Shown here: piece by piece, positions 1 to 4,875 of the stretch
Numbering within the stretch: the first letter of the stretch is position 1
How the letters are laid out: each line of letters starts with the position of its first letter
Source of the DNA: Deltaproteobacteria bacterium
Lineage (GTDB): Bacteria > Myxococcota_A > Polyangia > Palsa-1104 > JAEUJZ01
Assembly: GCA_017990795.1 (NCBI GenBank)
Contig: JAGNNG010000164.1
Coordinates: 1-5,427, forward strand
Direction: 5' to 3'
DNA length: 5,427 nt
Position numbers and translations under genes: made by a program
Notes under the pieces: model-generated
The model's input: only the letters and a program-made list of their open reading frames with translations
What the model was told of the DNA's origin: nothing
Databases searched by the model: none

Positions 1-2
1 CG

Positions 3-1067
3 ACTACTCCAGCTCCTCGACCGAGCAGCGGTCAGACGCCGATTCCTGCCACCCCACCTGCGGAACGCCATCGCTCACACTCAGGTCATCCGGCGGGTGA
101 GCGGCGTGCTCATGCAGCACCTGCCAGTGGAGCAACTCCGGTCGCGGGCTCTGCCCAGAGTCCAGCCGCGGGTCGTCCGGTCGCAACACCTGTCAGTGCG
201 GCAACACCTGCTCCTGTCGTCAGTGGAGCAGCGGCGCCGGCTCAGCCAGTTGCTGCTACGGGTGGGGCTGCTCAGCCCGCGCAGCCTGCTCAGCCTCGGC
301 TGATGACGTACGCGGATGCGGCGTATGATGTTCTGCGCGGCTCTTCCGAGGGACGGGCCCTAAACTTTAAGCAGATTGCTGAGATTGCGCTCAAGCGTAG
401 GCTGGTGCGCGGTGAGCTGCCGGATGTGGCGCGGGCCCTGCGCGCGGCGCTGGTGCGAGAGCAGCGGCAGCGCGACACGGATGGTCTGCGACCCCGAATC
501 CGCAGTGTCGGCAGCGGTCAGTACATGCTCAGCGAGCGCAAGCTGGAGCCAGAGCTCTACAACGCCGAGCGCGAGTTGCTGGATCGCTTAAACCGTACGC
601 GCGAAGCGACGCGAGTGGCGCTGCGCCGTCGGCTGCGTCAGCTGCCACCAGGGGCCTTTGAGCTGCTGATGCGGCTCTTGATGGAGCGACTGGGCATGCT
701 CGGAGCCGAGCTAATCAAGCGTGGCGACGGGGTTGCTTACTACAGCGGTCAGGCTCCGCGCGGCAATCGCTCGGTGAAGGTGCTGGTCGCGGTTCGTCCG
801 GGCGAGGCTGAGCTATCGCGTGAGGCGGTCGGTGAGCTGCGCGCTGGCGTGCGTCTGCGCGGCTTTGATGAGGGCATGCTGCTGTGTGCCGGGCGACCCA
901 GTGCCGCGGCTCTGACGGAAGTGACGGCGGCTCCTGGTATCGATCTGTATGACCAGGACAGCTTGACCGATCTGTTGGTGCGGCAGCAGCTGGGCATTCG
1001 GCGCATGGCACTGCCGATCGACTACCTGGATGTCGAGCTGTTTGGCGAGCTAGTCGAGCAAGGCTGA
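3..1067 (+). CDS. HARE-HTH protein with degenerate Mrr-like domain (5' partial)
   Basis: The reading frame is open from the left edge to TGA at 1065-1067, giving 354 visible residues; the true start lies outside. Visible residues 1-100 are rich in Ala, Pro, Thr, Gly and Gln and are probably a disordered linker. Residues 101-178 match the HARE-HTH winged-helix fold: MTYADAAYDVLRG, then NFKQIAEIALKRRLV, closing on GSGQYML. An Arg/Glu/Leu-rich helix (about 182-212) leads to a domain at about 214-330 that follows the Mrr/PD-(D/E)xK layout: PPGAFELLMRLLMERLGM, a GDG turn, a central strand, and a final LYDQDSLTDLL. HARE-HTH domains are known in bacterial restriction enzymes, RNA polymerase delta subunit and eukaryotic chromatin proteins, and are thought to bind DNA. 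The central strand reads VLVAVRPG where active enzymes have a Q-x-K type motif, so nuclease activity is doubtful. ATG 303 lacks a visible ribosome-binding site, and the codons before it read as a plausible linker, so I treat it as internal. Likely role: DNA binding, perhaps regulatory. The fold call for the second domain is moderate. Confidence 0.8.
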   Translation, partial: TTPAPRPSSGQTPIPATPPAERHRSHSGHPAGERRAHAAPASGATPVAGSAQSPAAGRPVATPVSAATPAPVVSGAAAPAQPVAATGGAAQPAQPAQPRLMTYADAAYDVLRGSSEGRALNFKQIAEIALKRRLVRGELPDVARALRAALVREQRQRDTDGLRPRIRSVGSGQYMLSERKLEPELYNAERELLDRLNRTREATRVALRRRLRQLPPGAFELLMRLLMERLGMLGAELIKRGDGVAYYSGQAPRGNRSVKVLVAVRPGEAELSREAVGELRAGVRLRGFDEGMLLCAGRPSAAALTEVTAAPGIDLYDQDSLTDLLVRQQLGIRRMALPIDYLDVELFGELVEQG

Positions 1068-1100
1068 GTCAATCAGCTGCCAAGAAGTGGGCAGGATCAG

Positions 1101-1136
1101 CAGCAGTCGGCAGGAGTACTCCTCTGCCGACTGCTG
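1101..1136. other. Perfect 13-bp inverted repeat (hairpin) between two genes
   Basis: CAGCAGTCGGCAG (1101-1113) is exactly reverse-complementary to CTGCCGACTGCTG (1124-1136), separated by a 10-nt loop. The loop region itself contains a 12-nt palindrome, AGGAGTACTCCT (1112-1123). The repeat lies 33 nt after the stop of the HARE-HTH gene and 31 nt before lipB. No T-run follows on either strand, so it is not a standard intrinsic terminator. It could be a Rho-type or RNA-stabilising 3' structure for the upstream gene, or a dimeric protein binding site in front of lipB. Confidence 0.75.
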
Positions 1137-1167
1137 AGCCGGATGCGCTGGGGGTTGCAAAGACGCC

Positions 1168-1917
1168 ATGGAAATTTATTGGCTGGCTCGCGCTGAATAC
1201 GAGCCCACCTGTCGTCTGCAAGAGCAGCTGCGCCAGCGCGTCCTGGCAGGTGGGGAAGAAGCAATCTTGCTGTGTGAGCACTCACCGGTGCTGACCCTGG
1301 GCAAGTACGCGCAGCGTGCCGATATTTTCGCCGACGAGCAGACCTTGAGCGCTCACCGCGTGCAGGTGGTGCAGACGGTGCGTGGTGGCAAGGTGACGTA
1401 CCACGGGCCGGGGCAGCTTCTGGTGTATCCGGTGGTGCGGCTGCGCAGCGGCGTACACGCACACATGAAGGCGCTGGCGCAGGTGGCAACCGAGGTGGCG
1501 GCGCAGCTTGGCGTCTGTGCCGAGTTTGATGACGAGCGTGTCGGCGTGTTTGTCGGGCGGCGCAAGCTGGCCGCTCTGGGCGTGCATGTCGAGCGGCAAG
1601 TGGCCATTCACGGAATGTCTCTCAATGTGACGGCGGCAGCGACGATGGCTTTCCGGCAAGGCTGGTTTCTGCCGTGCGGCGAGCGCGATGCACAAGTGAC
1701 AAGTCTGCTGGAGGAAGGGGCGACACTTTCGCCGGATGGTCAGCCAGCTAGCCCACAGTCCGCGTCGGGCTTCGAGCCGGAGTTTTCAGCGACCGACGAA
1801 GTCGCTGCCGTGGTGCCTCAGGTGGTGGCGGCTTTGGCTACGTTGTGGAAGCTGCGCGACCCTTCGTTACAGCGGATTACTGCGCCGTTGCTTTCACGCA
1901 CCCTCTTTGTAAAATGA
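1168..1917 (+). CDS. lipB: Octanoyl-[acyl-carrier-protein]:protein N-octanoyltransferase
   Basis: LipB moves the octanoyl group from octanoyl-ACP to a lysine on lipoyl domains (pyruvate and 2-oxoglutarate dehydrogenases, GcvH); LipA then inserts sulfur. It acts in the cytoplasm. The 249-residue product carries the family signatures in order: HSPVLTLGK (38-46), the core RGGKVTYHGPGQ (72-83), GRRKLAALGV (130-139) with the probable catalytic Lys133, HGMSLNV (148-154), and LPCGERDAQVTSL (168-180) with the probable catalytic Cys170. Length is slightly above the usual 210-230. The extra residues are a Ser/Pro-rich stretch at about 185-210 between the catalytic core and the C-terminal helix. ATG 1168 fits the usual LipB N-terminus; the nearest G-rich sequence (GGGGG, 1150-1154) is 13 nt away, so the ribosome-binding site is weak. 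lipA is not in the window. The gene is followed after 47 bp by the ATP-grasp gene on the same strand. Confidence 0.96.
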   Translation: MEIYWLARAEYEPTCRLQEQLRQRVLAGGEEAILLCEHSPVLTLGKYAQRADIFADEQTLSAHRVQVVQTVRGGKVTYHGPGQLLVYPVVRLRSGVHAHMKALAQVATEVAAQLGVCAEFDDERVGVFVGRRKLAALGVHVERQVAIHGMSLNVTAAATMAFRQGWFLPCGERDAQVTSLLEEGATLSPDGQPASPQSASGFEPEFSATDEVAAVVPQVVAALATLWKLRDPSLQRITAPLLSRTLFVK

Positions 1918-1964
1918 GGTCGGCGCCTTGATGCAGTGCTCTGTTACTGCGGCGTATCGACTAG

Positions 1965-3131
1965 ATGGATCCCAAACGGCCTCCTTCGTCCGGTAACTCA
2001 CGTAGTGCTGCAGCATCACAACTGACCCCGGATTCCGGTCTGACCGAGCGACGGATCCTGGTTCTTCACAACCAAGACTTCGAGCCCGACTCGACCGACC
2101 CGGATGTGATCTCGCGGGCGGACGTGGCCAATGCGGCGCGCGATGTCGCCCGAGCGCTGGCTGCACGTGGGCACTTTGTGGAAGTGCAGGGCATTGATGT
2201 CAGTGATATCGATGCCTTGATCAAGCAGCTGCGCAGCGACCCTCCCGACCTGGTGTTTAACCTGGTCGAGTCCTTAAGTGGGGACGCCAAAAAAGCGACG
2301 GTGGTGCCGGCTCTGCTGGACATGCTGGACATCCCGTATACCGGGCCCGGGGCGCTAAGTCTGACGCTGACGCTGGACAAGCACCAGACCAAGCAGCTGC
2401 TACGTGCCGCTGGCATTCCGACCTCGGTGTCGGCGATCTTGCCGGGCGTTGCGCAGTCTGCCGAGCTGGATTTGCACGCCGTCACCCACATCGACTACCC
2501 AATGATCGTGAAGCTGGCCGAGGAGGATGGCTCCTTGGGGCTGACCAGCAAGTCGGTGTGCTTTACCGAAAATGAGCTGCGACTGCAGCTGGCGCAGATG
2601 CGTGAGCGCTATCCTCGGCACCCGCTGCTCATCGAGCAGTACATTGATGGGCGCGAGATCTATGTCTCGATGCTGGGCAATCGTCCGATGCGACTTTTGC
2701 ACATGCTGGAGATCGACTTTTCCCTGCTGCCCAAGGACCTACCCCGCATCGTCAGCTATGACGGCAAGTGGAAGCCCAGCAGCATCGAGTATCGCGGCAC
2801 CGTCTCCGGTCCGGTTGGGGCGCTCGACAAAGAGACGCGAGCCCGCATCGAAGAAGTGGCGCTGCGCAGCTTTGAAGCGCTGGCCGTCTGTGACTATGGC
2901 CGTTGCGACATCCGGCTCAGCAGCGACGGCACACCGTATGTGCTCGAAGTAAACGCCAACTGCGATGTCTCTGACGGAGCTGGCTATTCTCGCGCCGGAA
3001 TGTACGCAGGCATTAGCTACGATCAGCTTGTCGAGCAGATCGTCTTTGCCGCCATCAAAAGGAATGCTCATGCAGTCGCCAGCCACGAGTTCGACCAGCC
3101 CACTTTGTATTCGCCCCAGTCAGCCGAGTGA
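1965..3131 (+). CDS. D-Ala-D-Ala ligase-like ATP-grasp enzyme, substrate unknown
   Basis: ATP-grasp ligases of this superfamily activate a carboxylate as acyl phosphate with ATP and join it to an amine. The 388 residues show a 28-residue polar N-terminal extension, an N-terminal domain beginning RRILVLHNQD (29-38), LVFNLVES (96-103), IPYTGPGA (123-130), DKHQTKQLL (138-146), the nucleotide-binding stretch MIVKLAEEDGSLGL (180-193), EQYIDGREIYV (224-234), and the Mg/ATP triad Asp315, Glu328, Asn330 with the same spacing as in E. coli DdlB. Canonical Ddl features are missing: no GGxSxExxVS motif near the N-terminus, no HGxxGEDG, and no GMTxxSLxP at the end, where it reads DVSDGAGYSRAGM (334-346). 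It therefore probably does not make D-Ala-D-Ala, but ligates another amino acid or peptide. An in-frame TAG directly precedes ATG 1965, and no GTG or TTG follows before the core, so the start is fixed; no clear Shine-Dalgarno is seen. Its end overlaps the GNAT gene by 62 nt, implying coupled expression. Confidence 0.88.
   Translation: MDPKRPPSSGNSRSAAASQLTPDSGLTERRILVLHNQDFEPDSTDPDVISRADVANAARDVARALAARGHFVEVQGIDVSDIDALIKQLRSDPPDLVFNLVESLSGDAKKATVVPALLDMLDIPYTGPGALSLTLTLDKHQTKQLLRAAGIPTSVSAILPGVAQSAELDLHAVTHIDYPMIVKLAEEDGSLGLTSKSVCFTENELRLQLAQMRERYPRHPLLIEQYIDGREIYVSMLGNRPMRLLHMLEIDFSLLPKDLPRIVSYDGKWKPSSIEYRGTVSGPVGALDKETRARIEEVALRSFEALAVCDYGRCDIRLSSDGTPYVLEVNANCDVSDGAGYSRAGMYAGISYDQLVEQIVFAAIKRNAHAVASHEFDQPTLYSPQSAE
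3059..3063 (+). promoter_or_regulatory. Ribosome-binding site deciding the GNAT start
   Basis: AAGGA sits 6 nt before ATG 3070, inside the 3' end of the ATP-grasp gene. The alternative ATG 3064 abuts the same motif and would be too close for it to work, so 3070 is the better start. The site lies in translated sequence, consistent with translational coupling. Confidence 0.6.
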
Positions 3132-3600
3132 TCGAGCGGCGCTGTACGCGCTAGTCACACAGGCGGGTGTCTTCGTCGAGGACGAGGTCAGCGTAGCCAT
3201 GGAGCTGATTGATGTCGCGCTGCAGAGTCCGGAGCGGGATCCCCACAACTACATGCTCCTGGTCACCGAGCTGATGAATGGTGATGGGACTGGCTCGGGC
3301 CAGCTGGTCGGCTACATCTGCTATGGCCGCGTGCCGATGACCCAAGGCGCTTGGGACCTGTACTGGCTGGCCACCGATCCGTCATTCCGTCGCCAGGGCA
3401 TCGCCGCCAACTTGTGCAAAGCCATGGAAGCTGAGATCAAAGAGCTAGGCGGCACCGTCATTCGCGTTGAAACCAGTAGCACCGATGGCTACGGCGCCGC
3501 CCAGAGCTTTTACGAGCGCAACGGCTACCCAGAGCGCTGCCGCATCCCCAACTTCTACAAGCCTGGGGATGACCTGATTACGATGTTCAAGCTGCTGTAA
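3070..3600 (+). CDS. GNAT family N-acetyltransferase paired with the ATP-grasp ligase
   Basis: GNAT enzymes transfer acetyl (or another acyl group) from CoA to an amine. From ATG 3070 the product has 176 residues, normal for a single GNAT domain. The fold begins at LCIRPSQPSD (12-21). DLYWLATDPSFRRQGIA (96-112) holds the central strand and the acetyl-CoA pyrophosphate loop R-x-x-G-x-A (Arg107-Ala112). VETSS (133-137) is followed by SFYERNGY (146-153), the usual C-terminal GNAT helix, and then NFYKPGDDLITMFKLL to the end. The YGRVPMTQGAWDLYW, ETSS and FYxPGDD features mark a subfamily that, from my knowledge, is often encoded beside Ddl-like ATP-grasp ligases in diverse bacteria. The frame is open further upstream (to about 2965), but that extension would overlap the ligase core and has no GNAT-like sequence. 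The overlap with the ligase suggests that the two act on the same metabolite, either as acetylation of the ligation product or of a precursor. The substrate is unknown. Confidence 0.9.
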   Translation: MQSPATSSTSPLCIRPSQPSDRAALYALVTQAGVFVEDEVSVAMELIDVALQSPERDPHNYMLLVTELMNGDGTGSGQLVGYICYGRVPMTQGAWDLYWLATDPSFRRQGIAANLCKAMEAEIKELGGTVIRVETSSTDGYGAAQSFYERNGYPERCRIPNFYKPGDDLITMFKLL

Positions 3601-3623
3601 GTCAGCCGCTCGAGCAGACGCAG

Positions 3624-4805
3624 CTACTTCTTCTTCTTCTTGCCGCCCCACAAGCGGTCAAACACTGACCCTTTTTCGTCGCCCTTCTCGTCACCTTTTT
3701 CGGACGCGCTGCCCGGCCACTGAGCATCCTCGGTGGAGGCGGCGGGGCGCGGGGTTCCCAGGTGCGGGGCCAGCTGCTCGATCAGTGCCTTGGCCTCGGC
3801 GGATAGCTCGCTTGGGACTTGCACAATAAAGCGGGTGATAAGGTCGCCGCGCCCGCGTCCGCGCACGTTCGGCATGCCTTTTCCGGGCAGCACCTGCTTG
3901 GTCATCGGCTGCGTACCGGCTGGTACCTCAATGCGCTCGGGGCCGTCCGTGGTTGGCACTTCCAGGTGCGTACCCAAGGCCGCCTCTGCAAAAGTCAGAG
4001 GCACATCCACCCACAGGTTGTCGCCGTCCCGAACAAAGCGTGCATCGGCTTCGACGCGGACATGGACATAGAGATCGCCGGGTTCACCGCCGCTCTGTAC
4101 GCTGGGATCGCCTTGATTGCTGAGTCGTAGGCGCTGGCCGTCATCGATACCCGCTGGGATCGTGACCTGTACGGTGGCCTTTTTCACCACCTGGGCAGCG
4201 CCACGACAAGCGGGGCACTTATCGGTGATCATGGTGCCAGCGCCGCGGCACTGCGGGCAGGTGGTCGAGATGACAAAGAAGCCCTGCTGGTGGGCGACCT
4301 GGCCTCGGCCCTGACAGACGCGGCACTTGGTCGGTTGAGTACCGGGCTTGGCGCCGCTGCCGCTGCAGGTCTCGCAGGCGACGTGGCGGTCGATCTCCAG
4401 CTCTCGCTTGATGCCCTTGGCGGCCTCCATGAACGTGATCTGCATCTCGACTTCCAGATCATCGCCGCGTGCGACTCGTCTGCCGCCGCCGCCGCCACCA
4501 CTGAAGCCGCCGAAGATGTCGGCAAAGGCCGAGAAGATGTCGTCGATGCCGCCAAAGCCAGAGAATCCACTCTGCTGCGGTCCTTGATGGCCGAAGCGGT
4601 CATACGCCTGACGCTTCTGCGCATCCGATAGCACCGAGTAGGCTTCCGCCGCCTCTTTGAACTTCTCTTCGGCCTCTTTGTCTCCAGGACGGCGATCGGG
4701 ATGAAACTCCATCGCCATCCGTCGGTAGGCCTTCTTTAGTTCTGCATCATCCGCAGTGCGCGAGACACCGAGGACCTCATAATAGTCACGTTTTGTAGAG
4801 CTCAT
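3624..4805 (-). CDS. dnaJ: Chaperone protein DnaJ (Hsp40, type I)
   Basis: DnaJ delivers unfolded proteins to DnaK and stimulates its ATPase in the cytoplasm. All type I parts are present in 393 residues (E. coli DnaJ has 376). The J domain (about 6-71) starts RDYYEVLGV and has the essential HPD at 35-37. A short Gly/Phe region (about 78-108) contains two DIF motifs (DDIF, ADIFGG). The zinc domain has CETCSGSG (144-151), CRVCQGRG (161-168), CPQCRGAG (183-190) and CPACRGAA (197-204); all eight cysteines are kept, and only the last Gly is Ala. C-terminal substrate-binding domains span about 210-335. The tail (about 350-393) is unusual: a Pro/Ala/Ser-rich linker, three tandem EKG(D) units (369-379), then VFDRLWGG and five lysines at the end. 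The start MSSTKRDYYEVLG matches the family start; no Shine-Dalgarno is visible. No dnaK or grpE lies in the window. The gene converges on the GNAT gene with 23 bp between stops. Confidence 0.97.
   Translation of the reverse strand: MSSTKRDYYEVLGVSRTADDAELKKAYRRMAMEFHPDRRPGDKEAEEKFKEAAEAYSVLSDAQKRQAYDRFGHQGPQQSGFSGFGGIDDIFSAFADIFGGFSGGGGGGRRVARGDDLEVEMQITFMEAAKGIKRELEIDRHVACETCSGSGAKPGTQPTKCRVCQGRGQVAHQQGFFVISTTCPQCRGAGTMITDKCPACRGAAQVVKKATVQVTIPAGIDDGQRLRLSNQGDPSVQSGGEPGDLYVHVRVEADARFVRDGDNLWVDVPLTFAEAALGTHLEVPTTDGPERIEVPAGTQPMTKQVLPGKGMPNVRGRGRGDLITRFIVQVPSELSAEAKALIEQLAPHLGTPRPAASTEDAQWPGSASEKGDEKGDEKGSVFDRLWGGKKKKK
3669..3701 (-). repeat. Tandem 12-nt coding repeat in the dnaJ tail
   Basis: Nearly three copies of a 12-nt unit encode EKGDEKGDEKG (DnaJ residues 369-379). 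The copies differ only at synonymous positions. Such repeats can gain or lose units by slippage, and every change would be a multiple of four residues in frame. The repeat lies outside the conserved DnaJ domains. Confidence 0.8.
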
Positions 4806-4820
4806 AATTCGGCACTGTGC

Positions 4821-4848
4821 AAACTAACCCACTTCCGAAGGCTGTCAA
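4821..4848 (-). promoter_or_regulatory. Sigma-70-like promoter for dnaJ
   Basis: On the minus strand a perfect TTGACA (4848-4843) is followed after 16 nt by TAGTTT (4826-4821), matching TATAAT at three positions including the key A2 and T6. It lies in the 70-bp gap upstream of dnaJ and points toward it. Transcription would start near 4814, leaving a leader of only about 10 nt before ATG 4805, in keeping with the lack of a Shine-Dalgarno. I see no heat-shock sigma-32 box or CIRCE element. The -35 box is convincing; the -10 box is weak. Confidence 0.5.
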
Positions 4849-4875
4849 GCACCGATCCTGACTGACCGCAGGTCC

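Noticed and set aside
97..303. Plus-strand reading frame of 68 codons, rich in Leu, Arg and Ser.
   Set aside because: It is a shadow of the Ala/Pro-rich linker in the other frame, has no recognisable motif, and its end coincides with the start of the HARE-HTH domain only by chance.
1101..1150. Intrinsic (Rho-independent) terminator for the first gene.
   Set aside because: The stem is excellent, but the sequence after it (AGCCGGATGCG) has no T-run; listed as a hairpin of open function instead.
1097..1489. Minus-strand frame of 130 codons opposite lipB and the hairpin.
   Set aside because: It is antisense to well-conserved LipB motifs and its composition (Arg, Pro, Ala) is what GC-rich antisense frames give.
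1918..1964. Promoter in the gap between lipB and the ATP-grasp gene (TTGATG at 1928).
   Set aside because: No -10-like hexamer occurs at 16-18 nt spacing, so the match is not better than chance.
2965..3069. Longer upstream start for the GNAT gene (ATG 2965).
   Set aside because: The added residues lack any GNAT similarity, overlie the conserved ligase C-terminus, and no ribosome-binding site supports it; AAGGA before ATG 3070 does.
1965..3131. Calling the ATP-grasp gene ddl (cell-wall D-Ala-D-Ala ligase).
   Set aside because: The ATP and metal residues fit, but the Ddl substrate motifs near the N-terminus, centre and C-terminus are all absent, and there are no mur or fts genes nearby.
4229..4624. 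Minus-strand frame of 131 codons inside dnaJ, with antisense frames such as 4290-4631 on the plus strand.
   Set aside because: They lie over the zinc and J domains of an unmistakable DnaJ and have low-complexity Ala/Arg/Ser composition.
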